From Siphonodentalium dalli (lineage: Eukaryota; Mollusca; Scaphopoda; Gadilida; Siphonodentaliidae): DNA of 64,000 nt. The notes beneath the pieces were generated by a model. The model was not told the DNA's origin. It saw only the letters and a list, made by a program, of their open reading frames with translations, and made no database searches. Made by a program: the position numbers and the translations under genes. Shown piece by piece: positions 50,701 through 64,000 of this stretch. Numbering within the stretch: the first letter of the stretch is position 1; the number at the start of each line of letters is the position of its first letter. Where the stretch lies: positions 264,462,077 through 264,526,076 of the forward strand of contig CP136061.1 in assembly GCA_032622095.1 (NCBI GenBank). The letters are read 5' to 3'.

Positions 50701-52560
50701 CTCTACGATATGGTGACCGTGATTAATTTTGTCAAATTTGACCATTTTTTGCCATTCATGGCCACCAACATAATGTATATGCACCATTTCCGATTGGAAA
50801 CAGGTTGCACCATTCTACTAAATATATCAGCTTGTAATTGTGCTATCTCCACTATCTAGATATTTTCGCAATAGCCCCACTTCCATTTTTCAGTTAATTA
50901 TGAATATATATATTGAACCTATATACTGGTCAGTTGGGGTACCGGCTGTATATATATATATATATTTGGCAGTTGCGGTACTGATTTCTAAAGGAGCCTC
51001 TCTTTGGAATTCTTTGAGGATGATGACCCCGACATGAATCTATCATGTCTACTAGACCCCAAGGAACTTGTAATACAGGAATAAAACGAAAGCACACACT
51101 CCTTCATATATATACAGAGATGGTACCCCAACAGCCAAAACTGCCACCTATATAGTGGTCAGTTGGGGTACCGGATATATATATATTTATATATATCTAG
51201 GCGGCAGTTGGGGTACCGTTTTCTCAACAAGACAAATATCCCGTAAATCTATATCGCTGGTGTAACATAACATCCCTTCTGCACATGGGACATGTCCTTG
51301 GTCTAGATCGTTCCTATTACGAGTTGGGGTGGCTATGTGGGTCTCTGTATCCATGGCAACCAGCTGTTATCACCGTAAATGACTGTTTTAAGTTTTATTT
51401 TGGGTCCAATTTGTCAGTAATTCTGGAAAAAAAACACATATATAGCCAACAAGTTCCGCCATTTAGCGTTAAATTACGCAATTATTTGTTGTGGTTACTG
51501 AATAACGCGTGATTGAGCTCTCCGATACGGTGACTGTGATTAATTTTGTCAAATTTGACCATTTTTTGCCATTTATGGCCACCAACATAATGTATATGCA
51601 CCATTTCCGATTGGAAACAGGTTGCACCATTCTACTAAATATATCAGCTTGTAATTGTGCTATCTCCACTATCTAGGTATTTTCGCAATAGCCCCACTTC
51701 CATTTTTCAGTTAATTATGAATATATATATTGAACCTATATACTGGTCAGTTGGGGTACCGGCTGTATATATATATATATATATATATATTTGGCAGTTG
51801 CGGTACTGATTTCTAAAGGAGCCTCTCTTTGGAATTCTTTGAGGATGATGACCCCGACATGAATCTATCATGTCTACTAGACCCCAAGGAACTTGTAATA
51901 CAGGAATAAAACGAAAGCACACACTCCTTCATGTATATACAGAGATGGTACCCCAACAACCAAAACTGCCACCTATATAGTGGTCAGTTGGGGTACCGGA
52001 TATATATATATTTATATATATCCAGGCCGCAGTTGGGGTACCGTTTTCTCAACAAGACAAATATCCCGTAAATCTATATCGCTGGTGTAACATAACATCC
52101 CTTCTGCACATGGGACATGTTCTTGGTCTAGATCGTTCCTATTACGAGTTGGGGTGGCTATGTGGGTCTCTGTATGCATGGCAACCAGCTGTTATATACC
52201 GTAAATGACTGTTTTAAGTTGTATTTTGGGTCCAATGTGTCAGTAATTCTGGAAAAAAACACATATATAGCCAACAAGTTCCACCATTTAGCGTTAAATT
52301 ACGCAATTATTTGTTGTGGTTACTGAATAACGCGTGATTGGGCTCTCCGATATGGTGACCGTGATTAATTTTGTAAAATTTGACCATTTTTTGCCATTCA
52401 TGGCCACCAAAATAATGTATATGCACCATTTCCGATTGGAAACAGGTTGCACCATTCTACTAAATATATCAGCTTGTAATTGTGCTATCTCCACTATCTA
52501 GGTATTTTCGCAATAGCCGCTCTTCCATTTTTCAGTTAATTATGAATATATATATTGAAC
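47720..52560. repeat. Higher-order block 1 of the satellite (carries the insertion)
   Basis: Diagnostic variants: CCTTGATATATATACAG (about 47918), GGATATATATATATGTATA (47989), TTGGTATAGATCG (48114), AACAGATTGCACC (48431), TATACATGGCAACC (49711) and TATCACCGTAAATG (51370). The first four recur at about 52743-53262 and 56843-57361, the next at 53812 and 57912, and the last at 54653. Allowing for the 727-bp insertion, the period is about 4.1 kb, that is five units. Confidence 0.7.
48597..49318 (+). mobile_element. Inserted non-autonomous element in the satellite
   Basis: At the (TA)n tract of one unit the sequence changes to CTAGAAGGTGACCCGACTTC and returns to satellite (TTTGGCAGTTGCGG) at about 49325. 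The insert has paired phrases AAATTTCAAGTCGATTGCTC and AAATTTCAAGTCGATAGCTC, then CATACCAAGTTTCATCGAAA, a (CA)n tract at 49262-49293 and a tail ACAGACAGATCTTCC followed by AATATATAATAGATA. The 3' part resembles conserved tails of invertebrate retroposons (inference). The same head (TATATATATACTAGNAGGT) occurs at 10221. No long ORF. No other unit carries it. Confidence 0.7.
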
Positions 52561-55500
52561 CTATATACTGGTCAGTTGGGGTACCGGCTGTATATATATA
52601 TATATATTTGGCAGTTGCGGTACTGATTTTAAAGGAGCCTCTCTTTGGAATTCTTTGAGGATGATGACCCCGACATGAATCTATCATGTCTACTAGACCC
52701 CAAGGAACTTGTAATACAGGAATAAAACGAAAGCACACACTCCTTGATATATATACAGAGATGGTACCCCAACAGCCAAAACTGCCACCTATATAGTGGT
52801 CAGTTGGGGTACCGGATATATATATATGTATATATATCCAGGCGGCAGTTGGGGTACCGTTTTCTCAACAAGACAAATATCCCGTAAATCTATATCGCTG
52901 GTGTAACATAACATCCATTCTGCACATGGGACATGTTCTTGGTATAGATCGTTCCTATTACGAGTTGGGGTGGCTATGTGGGTCTCTGTATCCATGGCAA
53001 CCAGCTGTTATATACCGTAAATGACTGTTTTAAGTTTTATTTTGGGTCCAATTTGTCAGTAATTCTGGAAAAAAACACATATATAGCCAACAAGTTCCAC
53101 CATTTAGCGTTAAATTACGCAATTATTTGTTGTGGTTACTGAATAACGCGTGATTGAGCTCTCCGATATGGTGACTGTGATTAATTTTGTCAAATTTGAC
53201 CATTTTTTGCCATTCATGGCCACCAACATAATGTATATGCACCATTTCCGATTGGAAACAGATTGCACCATTCTACTAAATATATCAGCTTGTAATTGTG
53301 CTATCTCCACTATCTAGATATTTTCGCAATAGCCCCACTTCCATTTTTCAGTTAATTATGAATATATATATTGAACCTATATACTGGTCAGTTGGGGTAC
53401 CGGCTGTATATATATATATATATATTTGGCAGTTGCGGTACTGATTTCTAAAGGAGCCTCTCTTTGGAATTCTTTGAGGATGATGACCCCGACATGAATC
53501 TATCATGTCTACTAGACCCCAAGGAACTTGTAATACAGGAATAAAACGAAAGCACACACTCCTTCATATATATACAGAGATGGTACCCCAACAGCCAAAA
53601 CTGCCACCTATATAGTGGTCAGTTGGGGTACCGGATATATATATATATTTATATATATCCAGGCGGCAGTTGGGGTACCGTTTTCTCAACAAGACAAATA
53701 TCCCGTAAATCTATATCGCTGGTGTAACATAACATCCCTTCTGCACATGGGACATGTTCTTGGTCTAGATCGTTCCTATTACGAGTTGGGGTGGCTATGT
53801 GGGTCTCTGTATACATGGCAACCAGCTGTTATATACCGTAAATGACTGTTTTAAGTTGTATTTTGGGTCCAATGTGTCAGTAATTCTGGAAAAAAACACA
53901 TATATAGCCAACAAGTTCCACCATTTAGCGTTAAATTACGCAATTATTTGTTGTGGTTACTGAATAACGCGTGATTGAGCTCTCCGATATGGTGACCGTG
54001 ATTAATTTTGTCAAATTTGACCATTTTTTGCCATTCATGGCCACCAAAATAATGTATATGCACCATTTCCGATTGGAAACAGGTTGCACCATTCTACTAA
54101 TTATATCAGCTTGTAATTGTGCTATATCTCCACTATCTAGGTATTTTCGCAATAGCCGCACTTCCATTTTTCAGTTAATTATGAATATATATATTGTACC
54201 TATATACTGGTCAGTTGGGGTACCGGCTGTATATATATATATATATATTTGGCAGTTGCGGTACTGATTTCTAAAGGAGCCTCTCTTTGGAATTCTTTGA
54301 GGATGATGACCCCGACATGAATCTATCATGTCTACTAGACCCCAAGGAACTTGTAATACAGGAATAAAACGAAAGCACACACTCCTTCATATATATACAG
54401 AGATGGTACCCCAACAGCCAAAACTGCCACCTATATAGTGGTCAGTTGGGGTACCGGATATATATATATTTATATATATCTAGGCGGCAGTTGGGGTACC
54501 GTTTTCTCAACAAGACAAATATCCCGTAAATCTATATCGCTGGTGTAACATAACATCCCTTCTGCACATGGGACATGTCCTTGGTCTAGATCGTTCCTAT
54601 TACGAGTTGGGGTGGCTATGTGGGTCTCTGTATCCATGGCAACCAGCTGTTATCACCGTAAATGACTGTTTTAAGTTTTATTTTGGGTCCAATTTGTCAG
54701 TAATTCTGGAAAAAAAACACATATATAGCCAACAAGTTCCGCCATTTAGCGTTAAATTACGCAATTATTTGTTGTGGTTACTGAATAACGCGTGATTGAG
54801 CTCTCCGATACGGTGACTGTGATTAATTTTGTCAAATTTGACCATTTTTTGCCATTCATGGCCACCAACATAATGTATATGCACCATTTCCGATTGGAAA
54901 CAGGTTGCACCATTCTACTAAATATATCAGCTTGTAATTGTGCTATCTCCACTATCTAGGTATTTTCGCAATAGCCCCACTTCCATTTTTCAGTTAATTA
55001 TGAATATATATATTGAACCTATATACTGGTCAGTTGGGGTACCGGCTGTATATATATATATATATATATATATTTGGCAGTTGCGGTACTGATTTCTAAA
55101 GGAGCCTCTCTTTGGAATTCTTTGAGGATGATGACCCCGACATGAATCTATCATGTCTACTAGACCCCAAGGAACTTGTAATACAGGAATAAAACGAAAG
55201 CACACACTCCTTCATGTATATACAGAGATGGTACCCCAACAACCAAAACTGCCACCTATATAGTGGTCAGTTGGGGTACCGGATATATATATATTTATAT
55301 ATATCCAGGCCGCAGTTGGGGTACCGTTTTCTCAACAAGACAAATATCCCGTAAATCTATATCGCTGGTGTAACATAACATCCCTTCTGCACATGGGACA
55401 TGTTCTTGGTCTAGATCGTTCCTATTACGAGTTGGGGTGGCTATGTGGGTCTCTGTATGCATGGCAACCAGCTGTTATATACCGTAAATGACTGTTTTAA

Positions 55501-56660
55501 GTTGTATTTTGGGTCCAATGTGTCAGTAATTCTGGAAAAAAACACATATATAGCCAACAAGTTCCACCATTTAGCGTTAAATTACGCAATTATTTGTTGT
55601 GGTTACTGAATAACGCGTGATTGGGCTCTCCGATATGGTGACCGTGATTAATTTTGTAAAATTTGACCATTTTTTGCCATTCATGGCCACCAAAATAATG
55701 TATATGCACCATTTCCGATTGGAAACAGGTTGCACCATTCTACTAAATATATCAGCTTGTAATTGTGCTATCTCCACTATCTAGGTATTTTCGCAATAGC
55801 CGCTCTTCCATTTTTCAGTTAATTATGAATATATATATTGAACCTATATACTGGTCAGTTGGGGTACCGGCTGTATATATATATATATATTTGGCAGTTG
55901 CGGTACTGATTTCTAAAGGAGCCTCTCTTTGGAATTCTTTGAGGATGATGACCCCGACATGAATCTATCATGTCTACTAGGCCCCAAGGAACTTGTAATA
56001 CAGGAATAAAACGAAAGCACACACTCCTTCATATATATACAGAGATGGTACCCCAACAGCCAAAACTGCCACCTATATAGTGGTCAGTTGGGGTACCGGA
56101 TATATATATATTTATATATATCCAGGCGGCAGTTGGGGTACCGTTTTCTCAACAAGACAAATATCCCGTAAATCTATATCGCTGGTGTAACATAACATCC
56201 CTTCTGCACATGGGACATGTTCTTGGTCTAGATCGTTCCTATTACGAGTTGGGGTGGCTATGTGGGTCTCTGTATCCATGGCAACCAGCTGTTATATACC
56301 GTAAATGACTGTTTTAAGTTGTATTTTGGGTCCAATTTGTCAGTAATTCTGGAAAAAAACACATATATAGCCAACAAGTTCCACCATTTAGCGTTAAATT
56401 ACGCAATTATTTGTTGTGGTTACTGAATAACGCGTGATTGAGCTCTCCGATATGGTGACCGTGATTAATTTTGTCAAATTTGACCATTTTTTGCCATTCA
56501 TGGCCACCAACATAATGTATATGCACCATTTCCGATTGGAAACAGGTTGCACCATTCTACTAAATATATCAGCTTGTAGTTGTGCTATCTCCACTATCTA
56601 GGTATTTTCGCAATAGCCCCACTTCCATTTTTCAGTTAATTATGAATATATATATTGAAC
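52561..56660. repeat. Higher-order block 2 of the satellite
   Basis: The same variant order as the neighbouring blocks. CTGATTTTAAAGGAGCC (lacking TCTA) occurs at about 52623 and again at 56724. TGCTATATCTCCACTATC occurs at 54119 and 58219. TATGCATGGCAACC with GGCTCTCCGATATGG occurs at about 52177-52340 and 55458-55623, spaced 3.28 kb (four units), so one extra unit was added or lost between blocks. Confidence 0.7.
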
Positions 56661-59600
56661 CTATATACTGGTCAGTTGGGGTACCGGCTGTATATATATA
56701 TATATATTTGGCAGTTGCGGTACTGATTTTAAAGGAGCCTCTCTTTGGAATTCTTTGAGGATGATGACCCCGACATGAATCTATCATGTCTACTAGACCC
56801 CAAGGAACTTGTAATACAGGAATAAAACGAAAGCACACACTCCTTGATATATATACAGAGATGGTACCCCAACAGCCAAAACTGCCACCTATATAGTGGT
56901 CAGTTGGGGTACCGGATATATATATATGTATATATATCCAGGCGGCAGTTGGGGTACCGTTTTCTCAACAAAACAAATATCCCGTAAATCTATATCGCTG
57001 GTGTAACATAACATCCATTCTGCACATGGGACATGTTCTTGGTATAGATCGTTCCTATTACGAGTTGGGGTGGCTATGTGGGTCTCTGTATCCATGGCAA
57101 CCAGCTGTTATATACCGTAAATGACTGTTTTAAGTTTTATTTTGGGTCCAATTTGTCAGTAATTCTGGAAAAAAGCACATATATAGCCAACAAGTTCCAC
57201 CATTTAGCGTTAAATTACGCAATTATTTGTTGTGGTTACTGAATAACGCGTGATTGAGCTCTCCGATATGGTGACTGTGATTAATTTTGTCAAATTTGAC
57301 CATTTTTTGCCATTCATGGCCACCAACATAATGTATATGCACCATTTCCGATTGGAAACAGATTGCACCATTCTACTAAATATATCAGCTTGTAATTGTG
57401 CTATCTCCACTATCTAGATATTTTCGCAATAGCCCCACTTCCATTTTTCAGTTAATTATGAATATATATATTGAACCTATATACTGGTCAGTTGGGGTAC
57501 CGGCTGTATATATATATATATATATTTGGCAGTTGCGGTACTGATTTCTAAAGGAGCCTCTCTTTGGAATTCTTTGAGGATGATGACCCCGACATGAATC
57601 TATCATGTCTACTAGACCCCAAGGAACTTGTAATACAGGAATAAAACGAAAGCACACACTCCTTCATATATATACAGAGATGGTACCCCAACAGCCAAAA
57701 CTGCCACCTATATAGTGGTCAGTTGGGGTACCGGATATATATATATATTTATATATATCCAGGCGGCAGTTGGGGTACCGTTTTCTCAACAAGACAAATA
57801 TCCCGTAAATCTATATCGCTGGTGTAACATAACATCCCTTCTGCACATGGGACATGTTCTTGGTCTAGATCGTTCCTATTACGAGTTGGGGTGGCTATGT
57901 GGGTCTCTGTATACATGGCAACCAGCTGTTATATACCGTAAATGACTGTTTTAAGTTGTATTTTGGGTCCAATGTGTCAGTAATTCTGGAAAAAAACACA
58001 TATATAGCCAACAAGTTCCACCATTTAGCGTTAAATTACGCAATTATTTGTTGTGGTTACTGAATAACGCGTGATTGAGCTCTCCGATATGGTGACCGTG
58101 ATTAATTTTGTCAAATTTGACCATTTTTTGCCATTCATGGCCACCAAAATAATGTATATGCACCATTTCCGATTGGAAACAGGTTGCACCATTCTACTAA
58201 TTATATCAGCTTGTAATTGTGCTATATCTCCACTATCTAGGTATTTTCGCAATAGCCGCACTTCCATTTTTCAGTTAATTATGAATATATATATTGTACC
58301 TATATACTGGTCAGTTGGGGTACCGGCTGTATATATATATATATATATTTGGCAGTTGCGGTACTGATTTCTAAAGGAGCCTCTCTTTGGAATTCTTTGA
58401 GGATGATGACCCCGAAATGAATCTATCATGTCTACTAGGTCCCAAGGAACTTGTAATACAGGAATTAAAACGAAAGCACACACTCCTTCATATATATACA
58501 GAGATGGTACCCCAACAGCCAAAACTGCCACCTATATAGTGGTCAGTTGGGGTACCGGATATATATATATTTATATATATCCAGGCGGCAGTTGGGGTCC
58601 CGTTTTCTCAACAAGACAAATATCCCGTAAATCTATATCGCTGGTGTAACATAACATCCCTTCTGCACATGGGACATGTTCTTGGTCTAGATCGTTCCTA
58701 TTACGAGTTGGGGTGGCTATGTGGGTCTCTGTATACATGGCAACCAGCTGTTATATACCGTAAATGACTGTTTTAAGTTGTATTTTGGGTCCAATGTGTC
58801 AGTAATTCTGGAAAAAAACACATATATAGCCAACAAGTTCCACCATTTAGCGTTAAATTACGATATTATTTGTTGTGGTTACTGAATAACGCGTGATTGA
58901 GCTCTCCGATATGGTGACTGTGATTAATTTTGTCAAATTTGACCATTTTTTGCCATTCATGGCCACCAACATAATGTATATGCACCATTTCCGATTGGAA
59001 ACAGGTTGCACCATTCTACTAAATATATCAGCTTGTAATTGTGCTATCTCCACTATCTAGGTATTTTCGCAATAGCCGCACTTCCATTTTTCAGTTAATT
59101 ATGAATATATATATTGAACCTATATACTGGTCAGTTGGGGTACCGGCTGTATATATATATATATATATTTGGCAGTTGCGGTACTGATTTCTAAAGGAGC
59201 CTCTCTTTGGAATTCTTTGAGGGTGATGACCCCGACATGAATCTATCATGTCTACTAGACCCCAAGGAACTTGTAATACAGTAATAAAACGAGAGCACAC
59301 ACTCCTTCATATATATACAGAGATGGTACCCCAACAGCCAAAACTGCCACCTATATAGTGGTCAGTTGGGGTACCGGATATATATATATATTTATATATA
59401 TCCAGGCGGCAGTTGGGGTACCGTTTTCTCAACAAGACAAATATCCCGTAAATCTATATCGCTGGTGTAACATAACATCCCTTCTGCACATGGGACATGT
59501 TCTTGGTCTAGATCGTTCCTATTACGAGTTGGGGTGGCTATGTGGGTCTCTGTATACATGGCAACCAGCTGTTATATACCGTAAATGACTGTTTTAAGTT

Positions 59601-62600
59601 GTATTTTGGGTCCAATGTGTCAGTAATTCTGGAAAAAAACACATATATAGCCAACAAGTTCCACCATTTAGCGTTAAATTACGCAATTATTTGTTGTGGT
59701 TACTGAATAACGCGTGATTGAGCTCTCCGATATGGTGACCGTGATTAATTTTGTCAAATTTGACCATTTTTTGCCATTCATGGCCACCAAAATAATGTAT
59801 ATGCACCATTTCCGATTGGAAACAGGTTGCACCATTCTACTAAATATATCAGCTTGTAATTGTGCTATATCTCCACTATCTAGGTATTTTCGCAATAGCC
59901 GCACTTCCATTTTTCAGTTAATTATGAATATATATATTGAACCTATATACTGGTCAGTTGGGGTACCGGCTGTATATATATATATATATATATTTGGCAG
60001 TTGCGGTACTGATTTCTAAAGGAGCCTCTCTTTGGAATTCTTTGAGGATGATGACCCCGACATGAATCTATCATGTCTACTAGGTCCCAAGGAACTTGTA
60101 ATACAGGAATAAAACGAAAGCACACACTCCTTCATATATATAGAGAGATGGTACCCCAACAGCCAAAACTGACACCTATATAGTGGTCAGTTGGGGTACC
60201 GGATATATATATATTTATATATATCTAGGCGGCAGTTGGGGTACCGTTTTCTCAACAAGACAAATATCCTGTAAATCTATATCGCTGGTGTAACATAACA
60301 TCCCTTCTGCACATGGGACATGTCCTTGGTCTAGATCGTTCCTATTACGAGTTGGGGTGGCTATTTGGGTCTCTGTATCCATGGCAACCAGCTGTTATAT
60401 ACCGTAAATGACTGTTTTAAGTTGTATTTTGGGTCCAATGTGTCAGTAATTCTGGAAAAAAACACATATATAGCCAACAAGTTCCACCATTTAGCGTTAA
60501 ATTACGCAATTATTTGTTGTGGTTACTGAATAACGCGTGATTGAGCTCTCCGATATGGTGACCGTGATTAATTTTGTCAAATTTTACCATTTTTTGCCAT
60601 TCATGGCCACCAACATAATGTATATGCACCATTTCCGATTGGAAACAGGTTGCACCATTCTACTAAATATATCAGCTTGTAATTGTGCTATCTCCACTAT
60701 CTAGATATTTTCGCAATAGCCCCACTTCCATTTTTCAGTTAATTATGAATATATATATTGAACCTATATACTGGTCAGTTGGGGTACCGGCTGTATATAT
60801 ATATATATATATATATATTTGGCAGTTGCGGTACTGATTTCTAAAGGAGCCTCTCTTTGGAATTCTTTGAGGATGATGACCCCGACATGAATCTATCATG
60901 TCTACTAGACCCCAAGGAACTTGTAATACAGGAATAAAACGAAAGCACACACTCCTTCATATATATACAGAGATGGTACCCCAACAGCCAAAACTGCCAC
61001 CTATATAGTGGTCAGTTGGGGTACCGGATATATATATATTTATATATATCTAGGCGGCAGTTGGGGTACCGTTTTCTCAACAAGACAAATATCCCGTAAA
61101 TCTATATCGCTGGTGTAACATAACATCCCTTCTGCACATGGGACATGTCCTTGGTCTAGATCGTTCCTATTACGAGTTGGGGTGGCTATGTGGGTCTCTG
61201 TATCCATGGCAACCAGCTGTTATACCGTAAATGACTGTTTTAAGTTTTATTTTGGGTCCAATTTGTCAGTAATTCTGGAAAAAAACACATATATAGCCAA
61301 CAAGTTCCACCATTTAGCGTTAAATTACGCAATTATTTGTTGTGGTTACTGAATAACGCGTGATTGAGCTCTCCGATATGGTGACTGTGATTAATGTTGT
61401 CAAATTTGACCATTTTTTGCCATTCATGGCCACCAACATAATGTATATGCACCATTTCCGATTGGAAACAGGTTGCACCATTCTACTAAATATATCAGCT
61501 TGTAATTGTGCTATCTCCACTATCTAGATATTTTCGCAATAGCCCCACTTCCATTTTTCAGTTAATTATGAATATATATATTGAACCTATATACTGGTCA
61601 GTTGGGGTACCGGCTGTATATATATATATATATTTGGCAGTTGCGGTACTGATTTCTAAAGGAGCCTCTCTTTGGAATTCTTTGAGGATGATGACCCCGA
61701 CATGAATCTATCATGTCTACTAGACCCCAAGGAACTTGTAATACAGGAATAAAACGAAAGCACACACTCCTTCATATATATACAGAGATGGTACCCCAAC
61801 AGCCAAAACTGCCACCTATATAGTGGTCAGTTGGGGTACCGGATATATATATATTTATATATATCTAGGCGGCAGTTGGGGTACCGTTTTCTCAACAAGA
61901 CAAATATCCCGTAAATCTATATCGCTGGTGTAACATAACATCCCTTCTGCACATGGGACATGTCCTTGGTCTAGATCGTTCCTATTACGAGTTGGGGTGG
62001 CTATGTGGGTCTCTGTATCCATGGCAACCAGCTGTTATATACCGTAAATGACTGTTTTAAGTTTTATTTTGGGTCCAATTTGTCAGTAAGTCTGGAAAAA
62101 AAACACATATATAGCCAACAAGTTCCACCATTTAGCGTTAAATTACGCAATTATTTGTTGTGGTTACTGAATAACGCGTGATTGAGCTCTCCGATATGGT
62201 GACCGTGATTAATTTTGTCAAATTTGACCATTTTTTGCCATTCATGGCCACCAACATAATGTATATGCACCATTTCCGATTGGAAACAGGTTGCACCATT
62301 CTACTAAATATATCAGCTTGTAGTTGTGCTATCTCCACTATCTAGGTATTTTCGCAATAGCCCCACTTCCATTTTTCAGTTAATTATGAATATATATATT
62401 GAACCTATATACTGGTCAGTTGGGGTACCGGCTGTATATATATATATATATTTGGCAGTTGCGGTACTGATTTCTAAAGGAGCCTCTCTTTGGAATTCTT
62501 TGAGGATGATGACCCCGACATGAATCTATCATGTCTACTAGACCCCAAGGAACTTGTAATACAGGAATACAACGAAAGCACACACTCCTTCATATATATA

Positions 62601-64000
62601 CAGAGATGGTACACCAACAGCCAAAACTGCCACCTATATAGTGGTCAGTTGGGGTACCGGATATATATATATATTTATATATATCCAGGCGGCAGTTGGG
62701 GTACCGTTTTCTCAACAAGACAAATATCCCGTAAATCTATATCGCTGGTGTAACATAACATCCCTTCTGCACATGGGACATGTTCTTGGTCTAGATCGTT
62801 CCTATTACGAGTTGGGGTGGCTATGTGGGTCTCTGTATACATGGCAACCAGCTGTTATATACCGTAAATGACTGTTTTAAGTTGTATTTTGGGTCCAATG
62901 TGTCAGTAATTCTGGAAAAAAACACATATATAGCCAACAAGTTCCACCTTTTAGCGTTAAATTACGCAATTATTTGTTGTGGTTACTGAAAAACGCGTGA
63001 TTGAGCTCTCCGATATGGTGACCGTGATTAATTTTGTCAAATTTGACCATTTTTTGCCATTCATGGCCACCAATATAATGTATATGCACCATTTCCGATT
63101 GGAAACAGGTTGCACCATTCTACTAAATATATCAGCTTGTAATTGTGCTATCTCCACTATCTAGATATTTTCGCAATAGCCCCACTTCCATTTTTCAGTT
63201 AATTATGAATATATATATTGAACCTATATACTGGTCAGTTGGGGTACCGGCTGTATATATATATATATATTTGGCAGTTGCGGTACTGATTTCTAAAGGA
63301 GCCTCTCTTTGGAATTCTTTGAGGATGATGACCCCGACATGAATCTATCATGTCTACTAGACCCCAAGGAACTTGTAATACAGGAATAAAACGAAAGCAC
63401 ACACTCCTTCATATATATACAGAGATGGTACACCAACAGCCAAAACTGCCACCTATATAGTGGTCAGTTGGGGTACCGGATATATATATATTTATATATA
63501 TCCAGGCGGCAGTTGGGGTACCGTTTTCTCAACAAGACAAATATCCCGTAAATCTATATCGCTGGTGTAACATAACATCCCTTCTGCACATGGGACATGT
63601 TCTTGGTCTAGATCGTTCCTATTACGAGTTGGGGTGGCTATGTGGGTCTCTGTATCCATGGCAACCAGCTGTTATATACCGTAAATGACTGTTTTAAGTT
63701 GTATTTTGGGTACAATTTTTCAGTAATTCTGGAAAAAAAACACATATATAGCCAACAAGTTCCACCATTTAGCGTTAAATTACGCAATTATTTGTTGTGG
63801 TTACTGAATAACGCGTGATTGAGCTCTCCGATATGGTGACCGTGATTAATTTTGTCAAATTTGACCATTTTTGCCATTCATGGCCACCAACATAATGTAT
63901 ATGCACCATTTCCGATTGGAAACAGGTTGCACCATTCTTATAAATATATCAGCTTGTAATTGTGCTATCTCCACTATCTAGATATTTTCGCAATAGCCCC

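Larger units (their letters stand above)
43584..64000. repeat. Satellite array, ~820-bp unit, about 24 copies, open at right edge
   Basis: The start phrase GGTCAGTTGGGGTACCGGCT recurs about every 816-835 bp: near 43593, 44441, 45255, 46079, 46897, 47734, 48559, 50107, 50928, 51747, 52571, 53388, 54208, 55028, 55855, 56671, 57488, 58309, 59130, 59951, 60775, 61598, 62418 and 63235. The one long gap (48559-50107) contains an inserted element. Units after the first are near-identical; length changes come mainly from (TA)n tracts. Each unit has two (TA)n modules flanked by CAGTTGGGGTACCG words, one inverted GGTACCCCAAC word, and about 520 bp of unique-looking sequence. Short frames recur in every unit (for example MGHVLGLDRSYYELGW and MEIAQLQADIF), but they shift with indels and are not supported as genes. 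The array runs off the window. Confidence 0.97.

Noticed and set aside
43584-64000. Repeated ORFs in the satellite (60-100 aa, both strands, e.g. MCFRFIPVLQVPWG and MGHVLGLDRSYYELGW)
   Set aside because: They recur only because the DNA unit recurs. They run into (TA)n as Tyr-Ile tracts, change frame with small indels (e.g. 51370 and 54653), and show no codon-level constraint. A passing likeness of one to a death-domain helix is too short to use.

Overview
The window is nuclear DNA of an animal, most likely a marine invertebrate; a lophotrochozoan such as a mollusc is my guess, but nothing here fixes the phylum. Support comes from a spliced gene with GT-AG introns and an AATAAA signal, several C2H2 zinc-finger arrays, remnants of Ty3/Gypsy, DIRS-like and CACTA elements, many hAT- and TTAA-type non-autonomous transposons, and a long satellite array. 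I recognised no rRNA, tRNA, CRISPR array or bacterial-style operon.

Layout. 1-8.4 kb is almost entirely repeats: a diverged 164-bp tandem with GCCGCCATCTTG-like motifs, a palindromic ACGTTGGCCCAACGT repeat, a truncated TTAA transposon, a 43-bp minisatellite and a 74-bp tandem. 8.4-15.5 kb holds two related minus-strand C2H2 loci: locus A (8.57-9.16 kb) is decaying, and locus B (11.4-15.15 kb) has an intact 13-finger frame followed by a long dead array. 16.3-18.0 kb has a DIRS-like reverse transcriptase fragment split by a TTAA element, then an 80-bp tandem. 18.4-20.44 kb is a plus-strand C2H2 array with frameshifts. It is joined directly to a broken minus-strand Gypsy element (20.44-24.3 kb) that carries a second copy of the TTAA element.

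24.7-26.3 kb has a fold-back repeat and a piggyBac-like TTAA element. 26.7-28.7 kb has a C2H2 fragment fused to a truncated, frameshifted Tnp2-type CACTA transposase. 30.0-33.8 kb has an unknown exon, several small transposons with target-site duplications, and an SGNH-hydrolase-like ORF whose 3' end is replaced by a nested pair of hAT elements. 34.1 kb has a small unknown ORF.

The best host-like gene is a five-exon plus-strand gene at 35.69-41.96 kb, predicted at 206 aa and of unknown function. Its large introns hold non-autonomous transposons. From 43.58 kb to the window end is a tandem array of about 24 units of roughly 820 bp. It has a 4.1-kb higher-order period, a repeated CAGTTGGGGTACCG/(TA)n module inside each unit, and one inserted element at 48.6-49.3 kb. 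It continues past the right edge.

How the parts relate: apart from the five-exon gene, and possibly the 13-finger protein, most coding signals are transposon-derived or decaying. The zinc-finger loci and the satellite both show repeated rounds of unequal exchange, because shared defects such as nonsense codons, a 4-bp deletion and diagnostic variants have been copied along with the repeats.
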